NCBI RefSeq assembly: GCF_024435355.1
Contig: NZ_JAMJWG010000021.1
Location: 62,001 to 126,000 of the forward strand
DNA length: 64,000 bases
From: Streptomyces odontomachi
GTDB lineage: Bacteria; Actinomycetota; Actinomycetes; Streptomycetales; Streptomycetaceae
Direction of reading: 5' to 3'
Shown here: positions 41,730 through 51,538 of the stretch, piece after piece
Position numbering within the stretch: position 1 is the stretch's first letter
Layout: each line of letters begins with the position of its first letter
Notes under the pieces: generated by a model
Told to the model about the DNA's origin: nothing
Seen by the model: only the letters and a program-made list of their open reading frames with translations
Databases searched by the model: none
Made by a program: the position numbers and the translations under genes

Positions 41730-43511
41730 TCACAGACCGTCGATCTCCAGGTTGTCGACGGCGTCCTGGTACAGCTGCTCGCCGACCGGGTGCGCCCAGC
41801 CCTCCCCGGGCATGCTCACCTGGAGCCGCCAGTACACCTTGCTGTCCTTGGTGCCGTCCTTGGGGATCACGATCTGGTGGTAGAAGTACCGGAACGGGGG
41901 CTCGTCGGTGTCGGTGGGATCCGTGTAGTTGACCGAGGTGTCGTACGCGGTCGTGCCGTGGAAGTCGACCTTCTTGCTGCTGACCTTCTCGTTGGACATC
42001 TCGGTCTGGTTCTCGCCGCCCTTGCGGTAGTAGGCGGCCCAGCCGTCGGGCTTGATGATGTCGTCGGTGCTGGGGTCCTTCTGGGAGTTGTCGACCTTCT
42101 CCACGTAGATGTGGAAGACACCGCTCGGGTCGTAGAAAGTGACGCCGCTGTTGTCGTCGTTCGGGTCGCGGTGGTAGCCGTGGGGCACCGCGATCGTGGC
42201 CCCCACGGTCTCCGGCTCCGGCCTGGTCTCCCAGTTCTTCGGCAGCCCGCCGCCGCCGAACGGGTCGAGCAGCAGCAGGACGAGCGCGAGCGCCACGACG
42301 ATCACGCCGGCCCCGAGCCCGTACTGCGCCTTGCGGTTGCCCTGGAGCACCGGCGGGACCCAGCGGTTGCCGCCGGCGGACGCCGAGCCCGACGCCCCCG
42401 GGTACACCTGGGTCGGCGGGAGCGCGACATGCGCGACGGACTCCAGGGACTGCCGGACCTCCGCCGCCGAGGGGCGCGCCATCGGGTCCTTGCGGAGCAA
42501 CTGCATGATCAGCATGGACATCGGGCCACCCGCACGGGCCGGCGCCTGCGGCTCCGCGGACAGCACCGCCTGGAGCGTGGCCGGGGTGTGCGAGCGGCGG
42601 AACGGCGACATGCCTTCCACGGCCGCGTAGAGCACCACGCCCAGCGACCACAGGTCGGACGCGGGACCGGGCCGCTGGCCCAGCACCCGCTCCGGGGAGA
42701 TGAACTCGGGCGAGCCGACGAACGCGCCGGTCTCCGTGAGCCGTTGCTCCCCCTCGACCTGGGCGATGCCGAAGTCGGTGAGCACCACCCGGCCGCCCTG
42801 GCCGAGCAGCACGTTGTCGGGCTTGACGTCACGGTGCAGCACACCGGCGCCGTGGGCGGCCTGGAGCGCGCCGGCCACCGCCAGGCCGATCTGGGCGGCC
42901 TCCCGGGGGTCGAGCGTGCCCTCCTGGAGCCGGTCGGCGAGCGACTGGCCCCGCACCAGCTCCATCACGACCCACGGCTTGCCGTCCTCCACCACGACGT
43001 CGTGCATCGTGACCACGGACGGATGGTCGATCCGGGCGGCGGCCTGCGCCTCGCGTTCCATGCGCTGGTAGGCGGTCTGCCGCTCGGCCTGGGTCAGGTT
43101 GTCCGGCAGCCGCGGTTCCTTGATGGCCACCTCGCGCTTCACGACGAGGTCGCGCCCGACCCACACCGTGCCCATACCGCCGTGACCGAGGCGTGCGGTG
43201 AGCTGGTAACGGCCGCCGATCACCCGCTGCTCCTGCGGGGCGCCACTGACCTGGGTGGGCGCACCGTACGCGACCGAGGGAGGGTAGCCCGGGTGCCCCT
43301 GGCCCTGGGCTCTCTGGTCGGGACTCCCCTGCCCACCAGCCGCCTGCTCGCCGCCGCGGCCGTCCTGCGTGGCCTGCGTCGGGTCATAGGCGCCGGCCCC
43401 GGGCGCGTACGGGCCGCCCTGCTGGGGCACCGGCCCGCCGGCCGGCGGCTGCGGTGGTCGGAGCCCGTAACTAGTGGGCTCGTTGGGATGTCCTCCCCGA
43501 TCGTTCGTCAT
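41730..43511 (-). CDS. Ser/Thr protein kinase 1 with extracytoplasmic sensor domain
   Basis: 593 residues from ATG 43511; ATG 43520 is equally possible. A Gly/Gln/Pro-rich segment of about 100 residues precedes the kinase. It has a glycine loop in LGHGGMGTVW, the ATP-binding Lys in VAIKEPR, catalytic loop HRDVKPDN, DFG, and the APE equivalent SPE in FISPERV, so it should be active. The transmembrane helix lies near 395-418 (GVIVVALALVLLLLDPF). The outer domain (about 425-593) begins with the pattern ...IAVPHGYHRDP, shared with kinases 3 and 5. Last gene of the cluster, followed by a terminator. Confidence 0.9.
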   Translation of the reverse strand: MTNDRGGHPNEPTSYGLRPPQPPAGGPVPQQGGPYAPGAGAYDPTQATQDGRGGEQAAGGQGSPDQRAQGQGHPGYPPSVAYGAPTQVSGAPQEQRVIGGRYQLTARLGHGGMGTVWVGRDLVVKREVAIKEPRLPDNLTQAERQTAYQRMEREAQAAARIDHPSVVTMHDVVVEDGKPWVVMELVRGQSLADRLQEGTLDPREAAQIGLAVAGALQAAHGAGVLHRDVKPDNVLLGQGGRVVLTDFGIAQVEGEQRLTETGAFVGSPEFISPERVLGQRPGPASDLWSLGVVLYAAVEGMSPFRRSHTPATLQAVLSAEPQAPARAGGPMSMLIMQLLRKDPMARPSAAEVRQSLESVAHVALPPTQVYPGASGSASAGGNRWVPPVLQGNRKAQYGLGAGVIVVALALVLLLLDPFGGGGLPKNWETRPEPETVGATIAVPHGYHRDPNDDNSGVTFYDPSGVFHIYVEKVDNSQKDPSTDDIIKPDGWAAYYRKGGENQTEMSNEKVSSKKVDFHGTTAYDTSVNYTDPTDTDEPPFRYFYHQIVIPKDGTKDSKVYWRLQVSMPGEGWAHPVGEQLYQDAVDNLEIDGL

Positions 43512-43647
43512 ACACCCCATCCTGGCGACGCGGACCTTGCGATTTCCACCGCCCTTTGCCAGCAGATGCAACAACGTGACAAAGCGTGGTCGCCGTCCGC
43601 ACAAAGTGCGCGGTGGGTGAGCGGGCGACCGGGTGGTGTCACGAGGA

Positions 43648-45588
43648 TCAGCCCGAGCGAGGTGCCGAGGGTGAGGACGGCACGGAGCCGGTGGCCGCCG
43701 GCGGTGCGGAGGGAGACGACGACACGGAAGCGGAAGGTGGTCGTGACGCGGACGGGGAAGGGGACAGGGGCGGGGACGGGGACGGGGGCGCCGAGGTGCT
43801 CGCCGGAGCCGAACTCTTCGGCGCATGGTGCCCGTTGCCGTCCCCGTTCACCAGCAACGCGATCGCGGACACCCCGGTTCCGGTCACCGCGACCACCAGC
43901 ACGGCCGTCACCAGCATGGTGCGCGCGGTGCGCCGCCGGCCGGGGGACGACCGGTCGGCGTCCGCCGTGCGCGGTGAGCCGGCAGGTACTGCGGAGCCCC
44001 GCACCCCGCCGGCCTCCGCGGCGCCGTTTCCCCCACCGGCCTGCGGCGACGTCCGCTGCCCCGCGCTCCCCGTCGACCAGGGCTCCGCGTCGGCGGGGGG
44101 CCAGGGGCCCATGGCGTTCGGTGACCACGGGGCGGCCGGGGACCGGGGCTCCCGGCCGGCCGCCGGTGGGAGGTGCCGGCCGCCGGTGGCCGGTGGCCGC
44201 CGGGCGGGCTCCGGTGCGGCGGGGTGCGCGACGGCGGTCGGGCGTTCCTGTGCGGCGAAGGTGTGGTCGGAGGGCTCACGTTGTTCCGGCACCCCCGCCG
44301 CCCCCGCCGCCCCCGGCGGCTCCTGGGTCCCTGCGGGTGGCTGGTCCTCGGGCGCTTCCCACACGCGTGGCGACTCGCGTACTGCCGGCGGCTGCGGGAA
44401 CTCGTCCGTCCCGGAGTCCCCGCGCCGTTCGCCATCCGCCGGACGCCCCTTCTCTCGTCCTGTCCCCGTGTCCCCCGGCCCCCCGTGCGACGGGTCGGAC
44501 GGACGGGTTCGGGTGCCGCGCCAGGCGGCACGGTGGGGGCGCCGGAGCACACGGGGCGTGGGTGAGGAGGCCGTCGGCGCGCCGGCCGTGCCGCCGCTCA
44601 GGCCCTTGAGGCGGTGCGGAAGCGGCAGGTGGGACAGGCGGGTGCCGAGCGGCGCCCGTCGGGCGCGTGCCGCGCCACGCTCAGCGGGCGGTCCTGCTCC
44701 CGGCGGCAGCGGCGGCACCCGGCCGGTCTCGGCGTACGCGCGCAGCATCCGCTCGGCCTCCGCGGCGTCCAGCCGCCGGTCCGGGTCGCGCTCCAGCAGA
44801 CCGCGGATGACCGGCAGCAGCTCCCCGGCCTGCGCCGGCACCCGGATCTCGTCGGAGACGACGGCGAGCAGCACGGCGCTCAACGAGTCCCTGCGGAACG
44901 GCGATATGCCACTGACCGCAGCGCACAGCAACGCGCCCAGCGACCACAGGTCCGACTCGGGCCCGGTACGCGACCCCGACATCCGTTCCGGAGCGGTGTA
45001 TTCGGGCGAGCCGAGGAACGAGCCGGACTCCGTCAGCGTCGCCGCGCCGGTGACCTGCGCGATCCCGAAGTCCGTGAGCACCACCCGACCGGTGTCGGTC
45101 TCCAGCAGCACATTGGCCGGTTTCAGATCCCGGTGCAGTACGCCGGAGTCATGCGCCTTGCGCAGCGCGCCCAGCAGGGCGATCCCGATCCGGGCCGCCT
45201 CGCGGGCGTCGACGGGCCCCGTCCGGGAGATCAGCTCGGCCAGCGAGGGACCGTCGACCAGCTCCATCACGATGTACGGGCGACCGTCGGCCTCGATGAC
45301 GTCGTGCACCCCGATGATGTGCGGATGGCCGAGTTGCGCCAGGGCGCGCGCCTCGCGCAGGGTGCGCTCGCGCCGCTGGCCGGCCTCGTCCGCGTCCAGC
45401 GCGTCGCCCTCGTCCACCGAGAGCTCCTTGACGGCAACCTGACGGCCCAGCAGCCGGTCGGTGGCGCGCCACACGACGCCCATGCCGCCTCTGCCGAGTC
45501 GACCCTCCAGACGGTACCGTCCCACCAGAACGCGGGCGTTGCCGTCCGGTCCGGGCCCCTCGGCCCACGCGGTCCCGTCGGTCCCCAT
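43648..45588 (-). CDS. Ser/Thr protein kinase 2, without globular sensor
   Basis: 646 residues from ATG 45588 (ribosome site weak). Kinase domain about 24-285: LGRGGMGVVW, VAVKEL, HRDLKPAN, DFG and APE are all intact. A long linker (about 290-550) is Pro/Ala/Gly-rich and disordered. One transmembrane helix follows (about 553-580: MLVTAVLVVAVTGTGVSAIALLV). After it only a 60-residue Ser/Pro tail remains, unlike its neighbours, which all end in a folded domain. Either the sensor was lost, or this member relies on partners for sensing. The juxtamembrane and tail serines are potential phosphorylation sites. Confidence 0.88.
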   Translation of the reverse strand: MGTDGTAWAEGPGPDGNARVLVGRYRLEGRLGRGGMGVVWRATDRLLGRQVAVKELSVDEGDALDADEAGQRRERTLREARALAQLGHPHIIGVHDVIEADGRPYIVMELVDGPSLAELISRTGPVDAREAARIGIALLGALRKAHDSGVLHRDLKPANVLLETDTGRVVLTDFGIAQVTGAATLTESGSFLGSPEYTAPERMSGSRTGPESDLWSLGALLCAAVSGISPFRRDSLSAVLLAVVSDEIRVPAQAGELLPVIRGLLERDPDRRLDAAEAERMLRAYAETGRVPPLPPGAGPPAERGAARARRAPLGTRLSHLPLPHRLKGLSGGTAGAPTASSPTPRVLRRPHRAAWRGTRTRPSDPSHGGPGDTGTGREKGRPADGERRGDSGTDEFPQPPAVRESPRVWEAPEDQPPAGTQEPPGAAGAAGVPEQREPSDHTFAAQERPTAVAHPAAPEPARRPPATGGRHLPPAAGREPRSPAAPWSPNAMGPWPPADAEPWSTGSAGQRTSPQAGGGNGAAEAGGVRGSAVPAGSPRTADADRSSPGRRRTARTMLVTAVLVVAVTGTGVSAIALLVNGDGNGHHAPKSSAPASTSAPPSPSPPLSPSPSASRPPSASVSSSPSAPPAATGSVPSSPSAPRSG

Positions 45589-45766
45589 AAGCTCATGATG
45601 CCCCAGCGCCACCGCCCCGAAGGGGGGCCTTAAGGCCAGGTCGCACGGGGTTGTCCGAAGATCGCCCATCGCCCGCGCGAGCGTCGTGGGCGCCGCGCGT
45701 GGCGGCAGCGCCGTGGATGCCGTACGCGCCGTGCGCACCCCGAGGTGGGCCACGCCCCCGGCGTGG

Positions 45767-47545
45767 TCAGGACGCGGGCGGCTGCCAGCTGCGCAGCATC
45801 ACGTCGAACTGCTGGCGCGCCTTGGTCCAGCCGGCTTCCGGGGACGACACGTAGATCGCGTACTCGACGCCGTCGCGGTCGTAGTAGGTCTGCTCGATGG
45901 CGTGCCGCGGGCCGGGGAAGTCGTCCTGATTGGACCTGGCAGTCCAGGTGAACTCCCACAGCGAGCCGGTCCGGTCCCGGAAGATGTTGGCGGCCAGACT
46001 CACCTTCCGGTAGTCCGGCAGGGCGCCCAGCTGCTTCTCCAGGTCCAGCTGGTGCTCGTAGGGGCTGCCGAAGTCGGGCGCGCGGTCGATGCTGATCCGC
46101 ACGAAGTGCTTGCCGTTGTCGGGCGTGTAGTCGATCTGGGTGCCACTGGGCTTGCGCTGCCAGCCGTGCGGCACCGCCAGGCTGAACCCGGCCGGGTCGT
46201 CCACCTGCTTCCAGCCGTTCGGCACCGTGCCGCCCGGCTGTCCGCTCGCCGAGGTCGACGGCGCCGAGGGCGAGGAGGACGACGAGGTGGAGGGGGTGGA
46301 GTCCGGGGGGAGCGCGCCGTTGCTGCTGCTGCCGTTCGCGTAGTGCAGTCCGAGGAACGTGCCACCGCCGACGAGCGCGACCGCCGCGACCGTGGCCGCC
46401 ACCACGGTCCAGCCGCGCCGCCCGCTCTTGGCGGGTCGGTACTCGCCGGCCTGCGGTACCGCGGTGTTGTGGCCGAGCCCCGGCACCGGTGTCCCGGACG
46501 GCCCGTAGGCGTCGTACGGACCCGGAGCGTGGCCCCCGCCGGGGTGCGTGGGCGCTGCGCCCTGGGGTATCGGGGGCGCTGCGCCCTGCGGTATCGGGGG
46601 TGCCGCGCCCTGCGGTATCGGGGGCGCTGGCGGGTAGCCGGTGGGCGGTGTGCTCTCGTATGACGGTGGCTGGTACTGGTGGACGCGGGTGGGCTGGTCG
46701 TCCGGCTGACCGGAGGCGGGCCAGCGGCCCTCCGCGGCGGCGGCGAGCATCGCTTCCGTCGCCGCCGCGGGGGGCCGGCTGGCCGGATCCTTGTCCAGCA
46801 GTGCCGCTATGACGGGGCCGAGGGGGCCCGCGTTCGGCGGCACGGGGGGCTCGTCGTCGACCACGGCCTGCATGGTCGCCAGGGGGGTCGCGCGTCGGAA
46901 GGGGGAACTGCCCTCGACGGCCGTGTAGAGCGTCGCGCCGAGCGCCCACAGGTCGCAGGCGGGTGTCGGGTCGGCGCCGTGCACCCGCTCGGGCGCGAGG
47001 TACTCCACCGAGCCGACTATCTCGCCGGTCTTCGTGAGGGTCGTGTCGCCCTCCATGTAGGCGATGCCGAAGTCCGTGAGCAGGACCCGGCCGTCGTCGG
47101 AGAGCAGGACGTTGGCCGGCTTGACGTCGCGGTGCAGCACACCGGCGGCGTGCGCGGCGCGCAGCGCGCGCAGCACCCAGAGGCCGACCCGCGCGGCATA
47201 CGCGGCGTCGAGCGCGCCGGAGTCCCTGACGACGTCGGCGAGGGAGGAGCCCTCCACCAGTTCCATCACGATCCACGGCCGGTCGTCGTGTTCCAGGACG
47301 TCGTGGATGGTGACGACGGCGGGGTGGTTGATCCGGGCGGCGGCGCGTGCCTCCGTCTGGGTGCGGGCCAGGAGGACGCGGCGGTCGCTTTCCTGTGCGT
47401 ACTGGGCGGCCGTCAGTTCCTTGACCGCCACGGTCCGGTGCAGTACCTCGTCGTGGGCACGCCACACCCGCCCCATGCCACCCCGACCGATGGACTCACC
47501 GAGCCGGTAGCGACCCGCAAGGAGCAGGCTCTGCATCTGATTCAC
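45767..47545 (-). CDS. Ser/Thr protein kinase 3 with extracytoplasmic sensor domain
   Basis: 592 residues from GTG 47545 (GGGGGA close upstream; ATG 47536 is the alternative). Kinase domain about 14-285 with IGRGGMGRVW, VAVKEL, HRDVKPAN, DFG and an APE loop, all intact. A linker contains three copies of GAAPPIPQ encoded by a 24-bp repeat. Transmembrane helix near 375-400, then a Ser/Thr linker and the outer domain (about 455-592), which starts GFSLAVPHGWQRKP and ends in a helix before SWQPPAS. This domain resembles the outer parts of kinases 1 and 5 and of the pseudokinase. Confidence 0.9.
   Translation of the reverse strand: MNQMQSLLLAGRYRLGESIGRGGMGRVWRAHDEVLHRTVAVKELTAAQYAQESDRRVLLARTQTEARAAARINHPAVVTIHDVLEHDDRPWIVMELVEGSSLADVVRDSGALDAAYAARVGLWVLRALRAAHAAGVLHRDVKPANVLLSDDGRVLLTDFGIAYMEGDTTLTKTGEIVGSVEYLAPERVHGADPTPACDLWALGATLYTAVEGSSPFRRATPLATMQAVVDDEPPVPPNAGPLGPVIAALLDKDPASRPPAAATEAMLAAAAEGRWPASGQPDDQPTRVHQYQPPSYESTPPTGYPPAPPIPQGAAPPIPQGAAPPIPQGAAPTHPGGGHAPGPYDAYGPSGTPVPGLGHNTAVPQAGEYRPAKSGRRGWTVVAATVAAVALVGGGTFLGLHYANGSSSNGALPPDSTPSTSSSSSPSAPSTSASGQPGGTVPNGWKQVDDPAGFSLAVPHGWQRKPSGTQIDYTPDNGKHFVRISIDRAPDFGSPYEHQLDLEKQLGALPDYRKVSLAANIFRDRTGSLWEFTWTARSNQDDFPGPRHAIEQTYYDRDGVEYAIYVSSPEAGWTKARQQFDVMLRSWQPPAS
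46551..46622 (-). repeat. 24-bp coding tandem repeat in kinase 3 linker
   Basis: Three complete 24-bp units (46551, 46575, 46599) differing at one to three bases plus a partial fourth. Each encodes GAAPPIPQ, so changes in copy number would stay in frame. Confidence 0.88.
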
Positions 47546-47722
47546 GTTCCCCCGCAAAGTTCTTGACAGGGCCAGCCTAGGGAGGCCGCCGCAGACAGGG
47601 AACACGGCAGGCCGCACGGAAACCGCACTGTGACGCACGATACGCCTGCGACCTGTCATCCTTGTGCGGCCCTGAAACGGCCTTACGGGACATGGGGACC
47701 GAGAAGGTCAACTGTCCGGGAA

Positions 47723-48472
47723 TCAGGTGTCCTGAGGCATTCGGTAGACGGAGACGTGGGAGCGTGAGTCGGCGGTGAACTCTGCTCCGGACCAGTCGGC
47801 GTGCCGGGACTCCTTCTCGAATCCGGCCAGTTGGGCCATGAGGTCCAGCTCGGCCGGCCAGATGTAGCGGTGCGGGCTGCGGAAGAGCTCCGCCGCATGG
47901 CCGTCGCCGAAACGGAAGTGGTGGGAGACGACCCGCTGGTGCAGGTGGTCGTAGGTGTCAAGACCGATGTAGCCCGGCTCGCAGTGCCAGACCGTGGCCT
48001 GCTGATCGGCCGGCAGCTTCCGTAGCTCGGGCACCCACAGCTCGATGACGAACCGTCCGCCGGGTGCGAGGTGGCGGGCGGCGTTGCGGAAGCAGCTGAC
48101 CTGCTCGTCCTGCGTGAGCAGGTTCGAGATCGTGTTGAAGACGAGGTAGACGAGCGGGAAGGATCCCGCCCCCGGCGCCGTGGCGGTCGCCATGTCGCCG
48201 ACGACGACCGGGATCGTCGCGTCGTCCGCCTTCGTGCGCAGCTGGTCGATCATCGGCTGCGAGAGCTCGATGCCGACGACCGGGACGCCGCGCTGGGCGA
48301 GCGGAACGGCCACGCGGCCGGTGCCGACGGCGAACTCCAGCGCCCGTCCGCCGTCGGCGAGTTCCGCAAGGCGGTCCACCACCGGATCGAGCACGTCGGG
48401 TGCGAACATGCCGGTGCCGGGCGTGTCGTACCTCTGGGCGGCCTCGGCGTCCCAGATCTCATCCTGTCGCAT
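47723..48472 (-). CDS. class I SAM-dependent methyltransferase
   Basis: 249 residues from ATG 48472 (weak ribosome site). SAM-binding motif I is LEFAVGTGRVAVPLA near residue 45, followed by GIELSQPMI (acidic residue contacting the ribose) and VVGDMAT. The C-terminal half has aromatic residues (WHCEPGYIGLDTYDHLHQRV, HRYIWPAELDLM) that could hold a small substrate. It resembles small-molecule methyltransferases; the substrate cannot be read from sequence. It lies in the middle of the kinase cluster on the same strand, so it may be co-regulated. Confidence 0.88.
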   Translation of the reverse strand: MRQDEIWDAEAAQRYDTPGTGMFAPDVLDPVVDRLAELADGGRALEFAVGTGRVAVPLAQRGVPVVGIELSQPMIDQLRTKADDATIPVVVGDMATATAPGAGSFPLVYLVFNTISNLLTQDEQVSCFRNAARHLAPGGRFVIELWVPELRKLPADQQATVWHCEPGYIGLDTYDHLHQRVVSHHFRFGDGHAAELFRSPHRYIWPAELDLMAQLAGFEKESRHADWSGAEFTADSRSHVSVYRMPQDT

Positions 48473-48605
48473 GGTGTCTACGATGCCCGGCACCCTGCGT
48501 CGCCGTCGACGCAGTTTCCGCCGCCCCTCCGCCGGCCCCGGCCCGCGCACCGATGCAGCTGCTCGACCGGATGCGGGTACGGGGGCGGGCGGGTACGGGT
48601 ACGGC

Positions 48606-51191
48606 TCAACCCGTGTACTGGTACGTCGCCGACGCCTGCTCGTACAGGGCGTCCACCTTGTCGCGCTGCGACTCCGGGCCCCTGATCTGGACGATGTGGT
48701 AGCGGCCGTCGAGGAGGAGGGCGAGGTTGCGGGCGTAGACCTCGCCGTCGCCGGAGCCCTGCCAGGTGAACTGGCCCTCCGCCATGACACGGTCGCCGAC
48801 CTCGGTGGTGCGCATGCCTCCGCTGGTGGCCCAGCTGGAGTCGCGGTAGGGCTGGAGCTCGTGCTCCTTCTCGCGCTGGTACACCATCGGGTCGGTGCCG
48901 TCGGACTTCGCGGTGTCACGGCCGGGGACGACGATCAGCTGGAAGCCGTCCTTGCTGTAGACGACCTGTCCCAGGGAGTTCCTGGCCTGGCGGTGCCAGC
49001 CGTTGGCCACGGCTATCTGGAAGCCTTCGGGGTCCTTGTGGAGGGTGTAGCCCGAGGGGAGCCCGGTGTGCGAGGTCTGCGGTTGGTCGGAGCCGGTGCT
49101 CTGGCCGCCGCTGCCGCCCTGACCGGGCGTGGCGCCCTGGGTGCCGGTGCCGGCGGACCGGCCGGGCTCCGCGCTCGCGCCGCCGCTCCCCCCGGCCTGC
49201 TGGTCGCCGGTGCCGGCCTTCGGCATGAACAGCATCGCGTACGCCACGGCCGCCGCGAGGCCCAGGAACACCAGCGCGAGCAAGGTGCGGCCGAGCCGCC
49301 GCGGCGCCGGCTTGCCACCCCGCTTGTGCCGGCCGCCGGTGGTGACGACTATCCCCTTGCGACGGCGGATCAGCTCGCCGCGGCGGCGGACGATCGGCAA
49401 CCGCTCGGCGTCGGCCGGCGGGGCCGGGGCGACATGGAAGCCGGCCTCCGGCTCGGGCGCGGAGCGCACGAGGGAACGCAGCCAGCCGCGCAGCTCCTCG
49501 AAGTCGGGCCGCTCGGAAGGGTCCTGACGCAGCAGCGACTCGACCACGGGACGCAGCGGGCCGCATTCCTCGGCGAATGCGGGCGGCTCGGAGCACACCA
49601 TCTCGACCAGCTCCGGAGCGCTCTCCTCCGGATAGGGCGCATGGCCCTGCACGGCCCGGAACAGCAGCGCGCCCAGCGCCCACAGGTCGGTGGCGGGGCC
49701 GATGGGCGGGGCCAGCTGCCAGTTCTCGTGCACCGGCCCGGCCTGCTCGGGGGCCCAGCGCTCCGTGACGGGGCCGACGACGGCCATCCGGGCCTGCCGG
49801 GCACGCTCGGCGGCGAGCGGCGTGGCGGGCCCGCGGCGCACCGCGCCGCCGGCGCCCCAGCCCGCGGGCTCGCCCCCGTCGGTACCGCCGGGCACGGGCA
49901 GGCCCGTGCCGGCCCCGGGACGCTGGCCGAGGTGGCCCGTGACGGACGGGTCCGGCTCGCGGCGCGGCGGCCAGGGCCCGACCGGGCGCACTCCGTACGG
50001 GTCGGCGATCTGTCCGGGCGGCCCGCTCGGCTCGTCACCCTGGGCGGGGGGCAGACCGGGCGCGGCGTCGCCCTGGGCCGGCGGCAGGCCGCGGCGCCCG
50101 GCCTCGCCGCGCTGCTCCTCCTGGCTGCGGGCGGCGGCCCGGGCACCGGCACGGTAGGCGGCGATGGCGCCGGCGCGGGCGGCTCGGGCATCCATGCCGT
50201 TCGACCCCGGGTAGGGGCTCGACGGGCCGGGGCGGCCCGCGGCGTCGAGTCCGGCGGGGCCGGTCGGGGGGCCTGCGGGGCCGGTCGGGCGGGCAGCGGG
50301 CGACAGCCCACCGGTGGTCCCGTACGCCGGACCGCTCGAAGGGTCGCCCGGACCTCCCGGACTGCCCGGACCGCCTGAACCCCCCGGGTCACCGGGGAAG
50401 ACGCCCGGTCGATCCGGGTAACCGCCGCCCGAACCGCCCCCAGGACCGTCTCCCCGGTCGCCGAACCCGCTGCCCGGGCCGCCGCCGTGGCTCCAGGAGC
50501 CGGTGTCGCCCATGGGCGACCGGGGCAGCTCGCCGCTGGGAGCGAGGGCGAGGGCGGCGGGGTCCGGAGTCGGGTCGTACCCGCACAGGGCCTCTTCGGC
50601 GGCGCCGGCCGCCAGGCCGGTGAGCAGCACCCGGCCGTCGTCGCAGACCAGGACGGTGCGGGTGGTGATGTTGCGGTGCACCCAGCCGTGCGCGTGCAGG
50701 GCGCGCAGGGCGGTCAGCACGTCGGCGGCGATCTCCGCCGCGCGGTACGGCGACAGGGGGGACTCGGCGAGGAGGGCGTCGAGCGGGCTCGCGGCGACCA
50801 CTTCGCTGACGATCCACAGCGAGCCGTCCTCGGCGAACACGTCGAAGACCTGGTCGAGACGGGGGTGGTCGGGGATCTGGGCGGCGGCCTGCGCGGCCTC
50901 GATCGCGCGCCGTACCGCCGGGTCCGACGAGGTGCGGACGGCACCCGCCATGGCCCGGCTGCCGGGCCGCCGCGCCCCCGGCAGGCCACCGCGGGCGGTG
51001 AAACCCTCCGGAAGGCCGTCCGCGTCCAGCACTTCGGCCTCGACGACCTCGGGCAACGGGACCTGGCGGACCAGGACTTCCTGTCCGCTGTAGGTGTCGA
51101 ATGCACGGGTCTGGGCGAGTTCGTACTCGTCGGACGGGGGAAGCGGCAGGCGGTAGCGGTCGGCGAGTACCCGGCCCGCGTAGTCGTCCAC
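48606..51191 (-). CDS. membrane-anchored pseudokinase with sensor domain
   Basis: 861 residues from GTG 51191 behind GGAAGGGG. The N-terminal region follows the kinase fold but the active site is gone: there is no glycine loop, the ATP Lys position reads VLVRQV, HRD is HRN (172-174) and DFG is replaced by TGL (191-193). The activation segment carries an insert of about 275 Gly/Pro-rich residues before the APE-like RWAPEQ near 475. The C-lobe then continues normally (TDLWALGALLFRAVQG). Transmembrane helix about 630-650 (LLALVFLGLAAAVAYAML). The outer domain (about 700-861) begins GFQIAVANGWHRQA and belongs to the same family as those of kinases 1, 3 and 5. Confidence 0.88.
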   Translation of the reverse strand: MDDYAGRVLADRYRLPLPPSDEYELAQTRAFDTYSGQEVLVRQVPLPEVVEAEVLDADGLPEGFTARGGLPGARRPGSRAMAGAVRTSSDPAVRRAIEAAQAAAQIPDHPRLDQVFDVFAEDGSLWIVSEVVAASPLDALLAESPLSPYRAAEIAADVLTALRALHAHGWVHRNITTRTVLVCDDGRVLLTGLAAGAAEEALCGYDPTPDPAALALAPSGELPRSPMGDTGSWSHGGGPGSGFGDRGDGPGGGSGGGYPDRPGVFPGDPGGSGGPGSPGGPGDPSSGPAYGTTGGLSPAARPTGPAGPPTGPAGLDAAGRPGPSSPYPGSNGMDARAARAGAIAAYRAGARAAARSQEEQRGEAGRRGLPPAQGDAAPGLPPAQGDEPSGPPGQIADPYGVRPVGPWPPRREPDPSVTGHLGQRPGAGTGLPVPGGTDGGEPAGWGAGGAVRRGPATPLAAERARQARMAVVGPVTERWAPEQAGPVHENWQLAPPIGPATDLWALGALLFRAVQGHAPYPEESAPELVEMVCSEPPAFAEECGPLRPVVESLLRQDPSERPDFEELRGWLRSLVRSAPEPEAGFHVAPAPPADAERLPIVRRRGELIRRRKGIVVTTGGRHKRGGKPAPRRLGRTLLALVFLGLAAAVAYAMLFMPKAGTGDQQAGGSGGASAEPGRSAGTGTQGATPGQGGSGGQSTGSDQPQTSHTGLPSGYTLHKDPEGFQIAVANGWHRQARNSLGQVVYSKDGFQLIVVPGRDTAKSDGTDPMVYQREKEHELQPYRDSSWATSGGMRTTEVGDRVMAEGQFTWQGSGDGEVYARNLALLLDGRYHIVQIRGPESQRDKVDALYEQASATYQYTG

Positions 51192-51538
51192 GGCGCGGCC
51201 CCCTTCCGATCGTGGCACTTTCCGTTCTCACCGGAACCGAGCGCAGTCCGTCGAATGCGTACGGTCCACAACCACTCACGATACGTGCCGAACCACAACC
51301 GTATCGAGCAGATGTGGATAACAGATCGGACCAGCCGTCACCGCGCCCTCACGAACCCCACCTGACCTGCCGATACGTCACGTTGCCCGGTCCGTCGCCG
51401 AACCGGCCTGCGTGGCGCGGCGGTTGCACTGGATCGGCGCGGCGCCCCCGGCTCACCCGGCGATCGGTCACCCGTGGCGATCAGCGTGGACGGGCACGGC
51501 AGGGGCCGGGGCCCCGGACTGCGGGCCCCGGGCGCCGC
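51192..51538. other. 347-bp gap between pseudokinase and kinase 5
   Basis: Near the pseudokinase start the DNA is AT-rich (51290-51330) and carries two copies of CCACAACC (read GGTTGTGG on the minus strand), a probable promoter region. A terminator for kinase 5 lies at 51506-51531. No gene seen. Confidence 0.55.
51506..51531 (-). terminator. terminator after kinase 5
   Basis: A perfect 9-bp stem CCGGGGCCC/GGGCCCCGG with an 8-nt loop, 8 bp past the stop of kinase 5. Confidence 0.65.

Noticed and set aside
41790..44609. Plus-strand frame of over 900 codons opposite the kinases
   Set aside because: The kinase motifs on the minus strand are unambiguous; this is a shadow frame.
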